Below, piece after piece: positions 10,095 to 21,292 of a DNA stretch of 47,625 nucleotides; position 1 is the first letter of the stretch; the number at the start of each line of letters is the position of its first letter. This DNA comes from Chara braunii. Lineage: Eukaryota; Streptophyta; Charophyceae; Charales; Characeae. The position numbers and the translations under genes are program-made. The notes under the pieces are model-generated. The model ran no database searches. It saw only the letters and a list, made by a program, of their open reading frames with translations, and was not told where the DNA came from. The stretch is from positions 1,024,219 to 1,071,843 of the forward strand of contig BFEA01000066.1 in assembly GCA_003427395.1 (NCBI GenBank). The letters run 5' to 3'.

Positions 10095-11103
10095 TGAAAC
10101 GGTTTCACCCAGTTGACCTGACATTGCAGTCACAGAGATTCGATCCCTAGACCTGTGCCACAACCCTGTACATTGATCCCGTGTGCTAAGTGAGATTCGA
10201 TCCCTAGACCTATCCCATACCTGTACATAGACCCTGTGTGCTGAATAGGATTCGATCCCTAGACCTGTTTCACATCCCAGATTAGTCTGTAGTTTGGGCA
10301 GTAGGACTTGATCCCTAGGTCTGTAGATTAGCAGCTAGGTCTGTTACCGATAGGCTTAGNAAGTCTGTTCCANAAGTCTCTANGAAGTCTCTTGAGGACT
10401 GGAATCTGTCTGTAGGTCTGTATNNTCTAGAAGGTCGTAGGTCCCTGTAGGCCAGTCCAGTCAGCAAGTACCAGGGGTAANGGCTGCACGTGGGGAAGGT
10501 TCTGGAGCACGCTGTGGGNTTCACACGTTTTGGCCCAGAAGGCCAAACGTCTGGAAACTTCCCTGGGCCACACGTTTTGGCCCAGGCCCACACGTTTTGA
10601 GGCAGGCCCGGGTACCTCCAAAGAGGTATAAATAAAGAGGCAGCGTCCAGCCATTCATTCATTNGCCTGTGAGCCATGCGGAAGAGCTGCCTTGGTATCT
10701 TTTGCGTGGAGGTCTGCAGGTGCCCGGAGAAGAAGTGGGCTGTGAAGAAGACAGCGGCCATAGCGAACCNGNGAGGGAGACACCGGCGNCCATAGCTAGG
10801 AGGAGGAAGACNACAGCGGCCATAGCCGCCCAGCTGTTGGTGTAGACAAGCGTACAGANTGTGTGAGGCTGTGCTGAGTGGGGACATTCAGGGTGATCCT
10901 CGTACGTGCATACATGTGAGAGTGAGGGAGAGTGAGGCTGGTGGTAGAGACAGTATCCGGCGGCCATAGCCGCAAGTTGTACAGTTGTTTTGAACAGAGT
11001 TTAAGAGCAAGTTCATTGTTGTTTCTGAGTTGGAAGAGTTTGGTTTGCCATCGGTTCTCAAGTGTGCATGTTCTGAACAAGTCCAGAGTTGAGTCTGATT
11101 GCA
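10095..11103 (+). repeat. Element 2, 5' LTR
   Basis: It begins TGAAACGG and ends GATTGCA. U3 carries about four imperfect copies of a 56-base unit built on GATTCGATCCCTAGACCT (10137-10330) and three CACACGTTTTG blocks (about 10525-10605). The TATA box is at 10627-10634. The R/U5 part holds CATA-loop hairpins at 10816-10829 and 10960-10973. Eleven N positions are mirrored in the 3' LTR. Confidence 0.95.
10627..10634 (+). promoter_or_regulatory. TATA box of element 2 5' LTR
   Basis: TATAAATA in a GC-rich setting is followed about 25-35 bases later by a CATTCATTCATT block, a likely transcript start region. The same box is at 18059-18066 in the 3' LTR and, reversed, near 9700. Confidence 0.75.
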
Positions 11104-11104
11104 T

Positions 11105-11116
11105 TGGTATCGGAGC
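11105..11116 (+). promoter_or_regulatory. Element 2 primer binding site
   Basis: TGGTATCGGAGC lies one base after the LTR end. It complements initiator tRNA-Met with one G-U pair. Confidence 0.9.
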
Positions 11117-11190
11117 TGGTACCCATTGTCCACGCCGGCGGAGCTGTAGCAAGTGAAGAAGAAGGTAGAGGCCGCCATAGCTGAAGCTCG

Positions 11191-11283
<93 letters not shown>

Positions 11284-11903
11284 AGGGGGGACGACAGCCA
11301 TAGCTGTCAAGCTCGGGGCAAGAGACGACCATCGAGAAGAAGAGAGACGCAGAGAAAAGGAAGAAGAAGGTGACCAAGAGGGAGACGAAGTCAGCCATTG
11401 CCAAGGTGGAAAAGACGAAGGTTTTGACGAAGAAGAAGAAGGTCCACCATAGCAGGACGGTTGGAAGGTTGACCAACGCTGACCAGGAGTTGACCAGCGT
11501 TGACCAGGAGTTGACCAACGTTGACTGGGGGTTGACCAAAAGTTGACCAAGGGTGTTGACCGGGCGTTGACCAGGAGCGTTGACCGGCGAGTTGACCAAT
11601 ACCGTTGACCGAAGCGTCGACCCAGCTGGAGCGAGAAGATTACCGGTACCATCTCTCCATGCCCTGGCCTACCCCTTACCCCGTGGATGTGCACCTTCAC
11701 CTTGGTACCTGCTGACGTTAAGTCTGTCGAAGTTAGTCAGTCCTATCTTCCTGTCACTTTTGTCCAGGTCGGTAGGATTCTGTGTATGTGGTCATAGAAC
11801 CGTAAGTCTAGCCCGAGTAGTGAGTCAAAACCTCTCGACAGAAGTTAACCTGTTCGGTCTACGTGTTGAGGCGCGGAATCGTTGTTGATTGTGCACTTTC
11901 ACC
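11117..11903 (+). other. Element 2 leader with GA microsatellite and W-box array
   Basis: This untranslated leader contains (GA)n runs (about 11197-11283) interrupted once by CAAGA, a CATA-loop hairpin (11293-11308) and a dense TTGACC array (11466-11621). Frames crossing the GA run would encode only arginine-glutamate repeats and are not credible genes. The gag ATG follows at 11904. Confidence 0.75.
11466..11621 (+). repeat. TTGACC (W-box) array
   Basis: About eleven GTTGACC or GTTGACT cores occur in roughly 155 bases, spaced 9-16 bases apart with variable linkers such as AGGA, AACG and GGGC. TTGAC[C/T] is the plant WRKY-binding core. The array lies inside the transcribed leader, so it could act as an internal enhancer or simply be a minisatellite. 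Confidence 0.65.
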
Positions 11904-13841
11904 ATGGTGACCACCAGGACTGGGTTTAGTACCACCCCCTACAGCAAGGAGCAAGAAGAGAGAGCTGCCGCCCTTCTGCGTGAAAGGAAGGAAAAGATGG
12001 AGAAAAGGGAGTTGCTGGCCCTGCTGGAGGAACAAGAGGCAAAGAAGAGGCAGATGGAGGAGGAGCTGAAGAAGCAGCAGGAGGAGAAGATGGTGGCTAT
12101 ACAAGAGGAGGTGGAGAAAGAAGAAGAAGAAGAAGAAGTAGAGGAAGAAGAGCCATTGGAGAGAAGGAGAGGGGAAGCGAGCACAAGCAAAGCAATTGAG
12201 ATTGCAAGGATTGCAGAAGAGTGGGCCACACATTTGGAGTTGGGGGAAGATAGGGAGGCCGAGATGGCCATTCCCCAGGAAGAGAGAGAAGCAGCAAGGA
12301 GGCAGATTGACACAGAAAGGGACCCGGTGAGAAGAAAGGCGAAGGAGGAAGAACAACAAATGGCATGGAGATACAGGCTGTCCCAAGATAGGGTAAGACG
12401 ATTGGAAGCGGTGGAAAAGGCAGAGAAGGATCTGAAAGCGGCGGAGGCTAGGATGGAAAAATCAGGGAAGAGACGGAGATAGCTACTAAGCTCAACACCC
12501 TGACTCGGAGCATACAATCTTTACTAATTGCACACCAGGAACAAGCGCAGTATATTCGCAGTTTAGAAGTAAAGGTAGATACAATAAGCGTCGGGTTTAA
12601 AAATTTTGCGAGTGACATGATGAAATACTTATTGGCCGAAGTCCACAGTGCAATTAGTAAGACCCGTGAGTTCTGTACTGGCGCCATTGAAGGCGCCAAG
12701 TTAACGACTCCTAAGGAAGAGGAGCCAGCCCCACCACGCCGTGAGAAAGTCAAGGTCCGTTTTCCCGAACCCTTCAGTGGAAAGAAGGGTGAGGATTTCG
12801 ATAACTGGGAGGCCAACGTGCACTCCTACTTGTACTTACAGGGAGTCACGCCTGAGGACCATGTTTTGGTTGCCTTCCAGGCCCTTCGAGACGAGGCGAC
12901 TAGCTTTGCTAGGACGCTAGCCCGCGCTGCGAACTGTGATAACGCTATGGTGACGTATTCGAGATTGACACCTCTCTCGGATTTCCTGAAATCGCTCAGG
13001 GAGCGATTCTCAGATGTGACGCGGGGGCTCAAAGCCTCCAACAAACTCCAAATGATACACCCTCGTCAGTGGAAGAGTGTGCACGCCCTCAAGTCCGCCA
13101 TGGACAAACTGATTGCGGTCCCTGGGCATGGAGTAACCGATGCCCAGCTTCTAAACTCTTCTATCGCACCGTCCCTGAGAACATTCAGGGATATTTCTTC
13201 GAGAAGAAGACTCAACAGGGCATGACTTACGACACTCTTAGTTGGGAGGCATTTGCATTTGCCGCCCAAGCGTCGCCAGTTACCACGTTATGGCACAAAG
13301 ATCTGTCAAAGGGAAAAACGTGGAAGGGACGCACCATCTCGGGCCAAATCAAGGTCAAAGATAGTTTAATTCTGACAATGGAGGAAGGTGGTGTTGACGA
13401 GGTTCCCTACTCTGACATCGAGTGGGGACTGGAGGAGGAGAACAGCGGCGCAGGCCAGGGGAGAACCTACGCTGTTGTTGCGGCCAGAGGGAGGCCGCAA
13501 GGAGGAGGACAACGGTCCGGCCAGAATGGTCGGGCCCCAGGTGGCCGAGGACAGGGCGGCCAGGGNGTTGGCGGCAACGGCAACCGCCAAGAGGGAGGAA
13601 GGGGAGGTCCCCCGCCTAACCGTCCACGTTTTGGTCGGTCACCCCCCAGACAGGGAAGGTGGCACCCAGGCCGGCCCGAGGGCCGACCCTGGCGAGATCT
13701 GGGTATAGATCAGGGAGTATGGCAAACACACATTAACAGTTCTCAATGCGTATCTGCGGGGACCCAGGCCACATTATCAAATTTTGTCCCAAGTACGGGG
13801 ACCGTGCTGCGTCTGGGGCAGCAAAAGACAGTCGTCGGTAG
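11904..13841 (+). pseudogene. gag: Element 2 gag (frameshifted)
   Basis: The start at 11904 is chosen because ACCATGG is a near-ideal eukaryotic context and the frame is open from it. The first 190 or so residues are a glutamate/lysine/arginine-rich coiled coil. A capsid-like domain follows (about 12740-13280, 'FPEPFSGKKGEDFDNW'). A glycine/arginine-rich segment (about 13440-13700) and a zinc knuckle (13747-13787, expected CX2CX4HX4C) complete it. Single-base shifts occur in an A run at about 12457, near 13148, and inside the first cysteine codon of the knuckle at about 13747. It ends at TAG 13839-13841 inside a hairpin. An ancestral protein of about 640 residues is inferred. Confidence 0.8.
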
Positions 13842-13861
13842 GGGTCGCAACTGCCCCTACC
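13820..13861 (+). promoter_or_regulatory. Putative -1 frameshift signal, element 2 gag/pol (heptamer decayed)
   Basis: GGTAGGGG (13837-13844), a 9-base loop and CCCCTACC (13854-13861) form a perfect 8-bp hairpin, again with the gag stop TAG in the stem. Ten bases upstream the heptamer position reads AGCAAAA (13820-13826) instead of CCCAAAA, so slipping may be weakened. The -1 frame is open to 14005, and RT is in that same frame. Confidence 0.6.
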
Positions 13862-16800
13862 CCAAGAGTATGTGGATCTGAGCGTGTGTGCGAAGTAGAG
13901 TCTCCCACTCCACATATCTCAATGGCAGAGGTTGCAGGCCAGCGTTTAGTAAGTTGTCAAGAGACTGCTTGTGTTAGGGGACGCTTCCCTCACAGGCTTA
14001 GCTGAGGAGTTAAGAGAGAGGAGGCAAGCCTGGGCCAAGTTGAAGAAGGACAGTAAAGGACAACTAATCCTCGCAGACGTAGAAATATTTAGAGCTAGAG
14101 TAGGTGCCCTGATAGACAGTGGGGTGACTAGGAGTTATATCAGTCGTCGAGCGATGAAGAAGTTGAAGCTTAATTTGAAAGTCCAACGCTTAGAGGAACC
14201 TGTAGTCAGCATTCTTGCAGACAGCAGCAGGATGCATGTTGAAGAATATGTTGAGGGGGTCCACGCCTACCTTCGCCTAGAGAAAGATGGGAAGGTAGAG
14301 AAGGTACTGCACTCCTTGACCCTCCTCGTGGAAGAGAGTCTCCCGTTTGACATTGTTCTAGGTACGGATTGGGGAGAGGCAGCAGGAGCCACACTGCACC
14401 TTAGAGAGCACGAGTGTAGGCTCCCTAGCGCGTCAGGCGAAGTTAAGCAATTCCGCCTGTTCCATGAGTCGGGGGTAGATAATCCCCTCGCCCATTGCTG
14501 CCTCAATGCTTTTGCATTCGCCAGACTTGTGCGAAAGGAGCAGCTCGAAGAGCAGGTGTTCGTAGCCTATGTTAGGCCGATTTTTTTATCAGCCAAAGGA
14601 AGAGGAAAAGATCCATCCTTCCATCGCCAGTTTGCTGGGAATAATACAAGGACTTGTCTGAAGCACCTTCAGGAGTAGTGCCCAGACCAATCCAGCACCG
14701 TATAGAGATAGAACCTAGCAGTAGAACGCCTAAGGGGGCAGTCTACAGGTTGTCTCCCAAGGAGTTAGAGGAGCTTCGCAGACAGTTAGATGAACTCCTA
14801 GAAAAAGGATGGATCAGGCCTAGTTCGTCACCGTTTGGCGCACCTGTTCTGTTTGTCCGAAAGAAGGAGGGAGAGCTTCGCACGTGTATAGACTACAGGG
14901 GACTGAACGCCATCACGATTAAGAATGCAGAGCCATTACTGCATATAAATGACTTGCTGGATCGAGTACAGGGATGCAGGTACTTCTCGAAGATAAATCT
15001 GAAATCGGGGTACCATCATATAGAGGTGCACCCTGACGATCAGTATAAGACGGCGTTCAGGACGAGATATGGGCATTACGAGTTCAGAGTGATGCCATTT
15101 GGACTTACTAACGCACCGACAACATTCCAGCGCTGCATGAACGACTTGTTTAGACCGTGGTTAGACAGGTTCATCGTAGTTTACTTAGATGACATCCTAG
15201 TGTTCAGCAAGACCCTCGAAGAACATGAGGGCCATCGACGGCAGATTCTAAGCAAGTTGAGAGAGTCTAACTTTAAGATTAACCCGAAGAAGTGCGAATA
15301 GGCCAAGACACAGGTCCTTTACCTAGGCCATGTACTAGATGGCGATGGCATTCGGCCTGAGGACAGCAAGATTGCATCCATAAGAGATTGGCCAACTCCT
15401 AAGACGCTGACATAGTTGCACTCATTCCTAGGACTAGCTAACTACTACAGGAAGTTCGTGAGGAACTTCTCCACGATCGTTGCTGCCCTTCGTAGACTTC
15501 TGAAGAAAGAGACTATCTGGAAGTGGGACCAGGATTGTACGCCAGCCTTCAAGAAATTGAAGAAGGCTTTGATAGAGTACCCTGTCCTCAAAGTTGCTGA
15601 TCCATCATTACCATTCGCTGTTATTACAGACGCAAGTCAGTATGGCATAGGTGTCGTTCTACAGCAAGATGACGGCAACGGTTATAGGCCCGTAGAGTTT
15701 ATGTCAGCCAGGCCGCCCTCAGAGAAAGTCGCAGCATCGACATATGAAAGAGAACTCTACGCTCTCAGGCAGGCTCTAGAGCACTGGAAACATTACCTGC
15801 TTGTGAGGCACTTCAAGGTTTACTCAGACCACGAGACTCTTAGATGGCTGAAGACACAGGCCAAGATGACGCCCAAGTTGACTAGATGGGCTGTTGAGAT
15901 AGACCAGTATGACTTTGAGTTGAAACCCATCAAAGGCAAGTATAACGTGGTAGCTGATGCGCTAAGTAGGAAATCTGATTACTTCGGCACAATAGTGCAC
16001 TACCTAGACATAGGGGCCGACCTGCAGCAAAAAGTAAGAGATGCCTATGCACAGGACCCGATCTACAGTGAGCTGCTGAAAAGAGTAAGGGAAGCCCCAG
16101 ATAGTGAGCCACACTACCGGATCACGAACGGACTTCTGTTTGAGAAGACTAATGTCGCTGACAGACTATGTGTCCCCAATAGTGAAGAGATCAGCAATCT
16201 GATCTTAGGGGAATGCCACAATACGAAGGACACTTTGGATGGCAGAAGACTTTAGCTAACCTGATAATGTCCTATACGTGGCCAGGAATGAAAGCAGATT
16301 GCATAGAGTATGTGCGCAGCTGCAAGGTATGTCAACGGAATAAAACTACAACCAGAGCCCCGCTAGGTCTTCTGAGACCCTTGCCTATTCCGTCAGGACC
16401 TGGAGATTCAGTTTCCATTGACTTCATGGATATTGGGGTCAAGAGTAGGCACGACAAGACTCAAGTCATGGTCATAGTAGATAGGTTTAGCAAGTATGCA
16501 ATATTTGTTCCCCTGCCTTCAGAGGCACGTACAGACTCAATCATCAGTAAGTTTTTCGACTTCTGGGTAAGCGAGCATGGTATGTCGTTGTCCATAGTCA
16601 GTGATAGGGACACGCGGTTTACAAGTCAGAATTGTCAGGATCTTATGAAAGTTGTTGATGTCGTCAGGACGACACCTAGAGATTAATGGCCAGACAGAGC
16701 AGATGAATAAGATCTTGCAACAGCTACTTAGAATGTATATTAGACCAGATCAGATAAACTGGGATGAGATGCTTCCCAAAGTAGCAAGTACCTACAATAA

Positions 16801-17488
16801 TAGTGTTCATCTAGCTACCTGCAGGACTCCTAACGAGCTACATAAGTCCTTTAGGCGACCGTTTGAGGGACTAAACTGGGACCAGGTACACAGGCTACCA
16901 CCCGGCATACGAGAGTTTGCATTACAGCATGAGCAGGAAGTCGATAAGGTCATAGACAATCTGAGAAAGGCCCAGCATCAGATGATAGAGCAAGCTAACA
17001 AGCATCGCCGACCTTCACAGTTTCAGGTAGGCGATCTAGTCTGGGTCAAGTCAAAGGAGTTCGCACCTAAGGAAAACATCTCGCAGAAGCTCTTACCTGC
17101 GTATAGAGGACCGTGGCCTGTCCTAGAAGTCAAAGGAGGAGAGGACGGCCCGTCATATACTATAGAGATTCCAGCACACCTCCACACGTACCCAGTCTTC
17201 CATGCATCTAAGTTGTTACCCTGCACCACATCTGACAGATTCCCTTCTAGGAAATCGATGATCCCGCTAGACATGGATGGTGCATATGATATAGATCACA
17301 TAGTGGAAGAGGACGTGTTTAGGACAGGAGGTCGAGGTCGTCCCCAGAAGCAATATAAAGTTCAGTTCGCATACCAGGAACCCGAGGACGACCGATGGTT
17401 CACAAGAACAGAGCTTTTGGAAACCGCTCCCGACATAGTGCACGCCTATGAGAGGGAAAGAAAGGGCAAAGGTCCTGCCTTGAGTTAG
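13827..17488 (+). pseudogene. pol: Element 2 pol: protease, RT, RNase H, integrase, chromodomain-like tail (frameshifted)
   Basis: Protease has 'LIDSG' with its aspartate at about 14115, and 'IVLGTDW' near 14355. RT runs from about 14700 to 15400 with 'YLDD' near 15180-15191. RNase H runs from about 15600 to 15970 and ends in 'VADALSR'. The integrase zinc module lies near 16205-16345, and the catalytic D, D, E residues near 16420, 16602 and 16695. The GPY/F motif ('RGPWPVLEV') is near 17105. The tail from about 17280 to 17450 ('YDIDHIVEEDVF...') resembles a chromodomain, which targets integration to marked chromatin in chromoviruses. Frameshifts near 13990, 14640, 16228 and 16668 and TAG stops at 15299 and 15413 break it. 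All domains are otherwise complete. Confidence 0.9.
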
Positions 17489-17513
17489 GGTGTTCTCAGA
17501 GGACCTCGAATTT

Positions 17514-17526
17514 AGGACGGCGGGAG
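17514..17526 (+). promoter_or_regulatory. Element 2 polypurine tract
   Basis: AGGACGGCGGGAG directly abuts the TG of the 3' LTR, the expected place for plus-strand priming. Confidence 0.8.
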
Positions 17527-18535
17527 TGAAACGGTTTCATCCAGTTGACCTGACATTGCAGTCACCGAGATTCGATCCCTAGACCTGTGCCACAAGCCTG
17601 TACATTGATTCCGTGTGCTAAGTGAGATTCGATCCCTAGACCTATCCCATACCTGTACATAGACCCTGTGTGCTGAGTAGGATTCGATCCCTAGACCTGT
17701 TTCACATCCCAGATTAGTCTGTAGTTTGGGCAGTAGGACTTGATCCCTAGGTCTGTAGATTAGCAGCTAGGTCTGTTACCGATAGGCTTAGNAAGTCTGT
17801 TCCANAAGTCTCTANGAAGTCTCTTGAGGACTGGAATCTGTCTGTAGGTCTGTATNNTCTAGAAGGTCGTAGGTCCCTGTAGGCCAGTCCAGTCAGCAAG
17901 TACCAGGGGTAANGGCTGCACGTGGGGAAGGTTCTGGAGCACGCTGTGGGNTTCACACGTTTTGGCCCAGAAGGCCAAACGTCTGGAAACTTCCCTGGGC
18001 CACACGTTTTGGCCCAGGCCCACACGTTTTGAGGCAGGCCCGGGTACCTCCAAAGAGGTATAAATAAAGAGGCAGCGTCCAGCCATTCATTCATTNGCCT
18101 GTGAGCCATGCGGAAGAGCTGCCTTGGTATCTTTTGCGTGGAGGTCTGCAGGTGCCCGGAGAAGAAGTGGGCTGTGAAGAAGACAGCGGCCATAGCGAAC
18201 CNGNGAGGGAGACACCGGCGNCCATAGCTAGGAGGAGGAAGACNACAGCGGCCATAGCCGCCCAGCTGTTGGTGTAGACAAGCGTACAGANTGTGTGAGG
18301 CTGTGCTGAGTGGGGACATTCAGGGTGATCCTCNTACGTGCATACATGTGAGAGTGAGGGAGAGTGAGGCTGGTGGTAGAGACAGTNTCCGGCGGCCATA
18401 GCCGCAAGTTGTACAGTTGTTTTGAACAGAGTTTAAGAGCAAGTTCATTGTTGTTTCTGAGTTGGAAGAGTTTGGTTTGCCATCGGTTCTCAAGTGTGCA
18501 TGTTCTGAGCAAGTCCAGAGTTGAGTCTGATTGCA
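17527..18535 (+). repeat. Element 2, 3' LTR
   Basis: This is the same length as the 5' LTR (1009 bases) with about six substitutions, five of them in the first 200 bases. The TATA box is at 18059-18066. N bases fall at the same relative positions as in the 5' LTR, plus two extra. Confidence 0.95.
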
Positions 18536-18615
18536 GTTCCGAAGCACAGTCGGTGATATATTCCAATATAATTCCCATATTTACGATATCACAGCCACAG
18601 ACAGGCCAGGACATG

Positions 18616-18687
18616 AGGAGAGAGTGCCGAACACAACCATGCAGGGGCGGATAGAGAACAACAGCTCAAAGAAGGGACAGAAGACAG
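18616..18687 (+). repeat. Right copy of the repeat flanking element 2
   Basis: It matches 9998-10070 in the same orientation over about 72 bases with scattered substitutions and small indels. It lies about 80 bases outside the 3' LTR. Confidence 0.7.
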
Positions 18688-18731
18688 AGGGTGGAAGAAA
18701 ACACCTACCCACTCATCGGGCCGTCTGAGGT

Positions 18732-18810
18732 TTCTTCTTCTTCTTCTTCTTCTTCTTCTTCCTTTTTTTTTTTTTTTTTTTTTTTTTTGAGAGAGAGAGA
18801 GAGAGAGAGA
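18732..18810 (+). repeat. Compound microsatellite (TTC)n, T26, (GA)n
   Basis: About ten TTC units are followed by a run of 26 T (18763-18788) and about eleven GA units. Such runs are prone to length error. Confidence 0.95.
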
Positions 18811-20685
18811 AGATGGGAAAAGCACAGTGGAAGGCAAGAGGTACCGTACCATTGTGTGGTTGCGCATTCCAGCCACCATTCTAGACAGCATCCCAGTTGG
18901 TGTGACCTGAGTCGCAGGAAAAGGAAATGGATGATTGCAGTTGAGTAATTAGCATCTGCACATTAATCAACATTGCCTTTCAATAGCCTGCTGTGGCTGA
19001 GTATTTGTGCATTTACCAGTTCCTTTGATCCTTTTCTTGAAATAGGGCCAATTGCGATGTGAAAAAAATGGTCTTTCTTGCTGAAGATACAATCACAATA
19101 TTAGATATTTGTCTAATGCTGCAGCGATACCCATAATCCAGCATGACACTCTCACAGGCAGCGAGTCACCTAAATTATGTGTTATGATCGTGGCCAATTT
19201 CGAAGTACACATTCATCAGATAGTACAATGCCATCCAATTGCAAAAAGAAATGAATGAACTTGAGAGGAGAGAGAGGGTAAGAAGAAGANGAAGAAGAAA
19301 GAAAGAAGAAGAAGATGATGTACACCAGCATAGACAAATGGTAACGTTCTTCTTCTTCGCCAAGTACTCTCTTCCTACTTAACTACTACTCTTCTTATTC
19401 ACACAAGAAATAATAATACAATGTTGAATGGCTGAACCAGAATCAATGTCCAAATCCCTCTTCTACTGCAGGTATCACTTGAGGTCCACTATAGCCATGG
19501 CTGCCTCTCTCCTTCTTCCTCCTAGTCCGAGGCTATGGCGGACTACCGGGCATGGCCCGGCTCTCCAAAGGACAACACGAAGCAGCTATGGCTTCTCTAG
19601 CTCAGGCCGCCATGCCTGACTCTGCCTCGAAGCTTCTTGGTGTAGCTCTGCCCCAACGGGGACCTTCCTGCTGCATGGCCCACCAAGGTGATGAAGATGC
19701 CTGCCACCATAGCCAGGTAAGTACCTCTGGCGCTCCCGCTTCCTCCTGGTCTCCTTCCTCCTCCGTGTCCTTGCTCCTTCCCCAGCAATGCTGCTCCAAG
19801 CTAGCGCTGCTCCAGCCAGCGCTCCAACCAGTGTGTCGCCAAACTTGCACACCAACAATGAGGCTGGGCTCTTCGCCCGGCCTGGAGATATAGCGGCCTG
19901 CTTGCCTCTTGGGCAGTGACTTCCAGGCCGCTCGGCCTTCCAAGCAACCGGTACCTCCTCCCTTTCGGAGGGAAACATCGTTGCAGACTCTGATATTGCC
20001 AGTACAGGCCCTAGACTCAGACTGGCTGGAATGCTACCTGCCTAGACCTAGCCTACAACTACTGGGCCTCTAAAAATGCCAACTTTTGTCTTCTTCTGCT
20101 CGGCCTCGAGTACCCGGCACATCTACCTCTTCAGGGTGTGGTACAGGCCTACCTGCTACTTGGGTGTTTCCCCACTGCTTCAAGTGTTGCGGGCCTCTTC
20201 CCCTGCTACTTGAGTGGTTTCCCCGCTGCAATCCTCAATGTCACGGCCACAGGTAAGTACCGGCCCTGAGGGCTCAACGAGCGGACAAGTCACCCACACA
20301 CTCAAGCCAACAAGCACTCAGACAGACATGCAGACCAGCAAGCGTGCACAGACACAGACTTAGAGAACTTAGTTGCAAGCGGGAAGCTCAGCACGGCATT
20401 CAGTCCATGAGCAAAACTCAGAAATCAGCTGTGTGTCTCGGTCCGTGTTTGGTCGGGTCATCACATATGCCAGGATTTACGTCCTCTCTAAAGTTTCCTC
20501 TATAACATTGTACCACTTCTTGTACTCCAGAGCAGAGAGCACAGAAAAAGCGCACTCCCATGCCTCTCTCCCATATCTGAGAATGCAAATACCTGCACTT
20601 TAGCCACTGTAGCTTTTCTCGTCCCCTTAAACACAAATTTTAGCCACATGAATGAATACAGTCCGGCCCACTTGCACTTGCCCAT
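18811..20685. other. No gene; LTR debris
   Basis: I found no supported gene. A GAAGAA-rich microsatellite lies at about 19275-19315. Between 19490 and 19720 the reverse complement of the CATAGC motif recurs (for example GGCTATGGC and AGCTATGGCT), suggesting a reversed, eroded leader or LTR. CAGGTAAGTAC, a splice-donor-like string, occurs near 19713 and 20254 without other gene signals. Confidence 0.5.
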
Positions 20686-20791
20686 GCAGTATGCCTCATT
20701 GAATGTCTAAGGGCCTTACCAGGCCACCACTCGGTCTCAGGCTGAAGGGGAGAAAAAGACCCCTACATGGATTCAGGGCCTGAGTGGGTGA

Positions 20792-20811
20792 CAGTTGACC
20801 ACAGTCAACTG
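20792..20811 (+). promoter_or_regulatory. Inverted W-box repeat in element 3 LTR
   Basis: CAGTTGAC, CACA, GTCAACTG form 8-base arms around a 4-base spacer. This is the counterpart of 6598-6620, with a changed spacer. Confidence 0.5.
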
Positions 20812-21292
20812 CCTGAGGCCCAACAGTCAAAGTCAAAAGTGGACCCAGCCCAGGTCGCCTGTCAGACACACTGTTACATCTTCGACGCCACACGGGTCCT
20901 ACCGGACCCGACTTAGGACCAGAGGAACACAGTAGGGCCTAAAGGCCCGACCTTGGGGTACTACAGGCCATAAAGGCCTCACCTTGGACCAGACCCAACG
21001 GGCAGGCCCAAATGACATTACCGTTTGGGCCTGGCGGCGCTCTTGAGGCTGCCGCCCACCGGTTGGGGCTGAACCGTCCATCTGGACGGTTCAGGGCACG
21101 GCCAGGCCTCGCAGCATAGAGGCCGGCATCTGCCCCACCGGTACAAAAGTACCGGTCCAGCCTCATTCCAGCATCGAACCACCGGTGCGTTATGGTCTAG
21201 CGCCAGAGCGCTAGCGCTAATCTTAGCGCAGTACACGAGGAGCAGCAGCAGCGGCGGCATCGCAGCAGCGGCAGCGGCGACTGAGCCAGATC

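Larger units (their letters stand above)
10095..18535 (+). mobile_element. Element 2: complete Ty3/gypsy chromovirus-like retrotransposon
   Basis: The element is 8441 bases long and bounded by two 1009-base LTRs (10095-11103 and 17527-18535), both starting TG and ending CA. GTTC lies just outside each end (10091-10094 and 18536-18539), a 4-base target duplication. It has a primer site, leader, gag, pol with chromodomain-like tail, and a polypurine tract. The LTRs differ at about six positions I could count, so the insertion is young. Yet the coding part has about seven frameshifts and at least two stops, a mismatch discussed under findings. Confidence 0.95.

Noticed and set aside
10932-11158. 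Stop-free frame crossing the element 2 LTR end and primer site
   Set aside because: It has no ATG and ends at TGA in the leader; gag has its own good ATG at 11904. It is kept only as a comparison for element 3.
11153-11452. Open frame encoding arginine-glutamate repeats
   Set aside because: It is the translation of a GA microsatellite in the element 2 leader, with no ATG start and no domain.
10315-11700. Long minus-strand frames across the element 2 LTR and leader
   Set aside because: They are antisense to LTR and leader, are rich in serine/leucine from the CT repeat, contain many N positions and recur in the 3' LTR.
19552-19893. 113-codon plus-strand frame in debris between elements 2 and 3
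   Set aside because: It has low-complexity serine/leucine/proline content, overlapping open frames on the other strand, and no family similarity.
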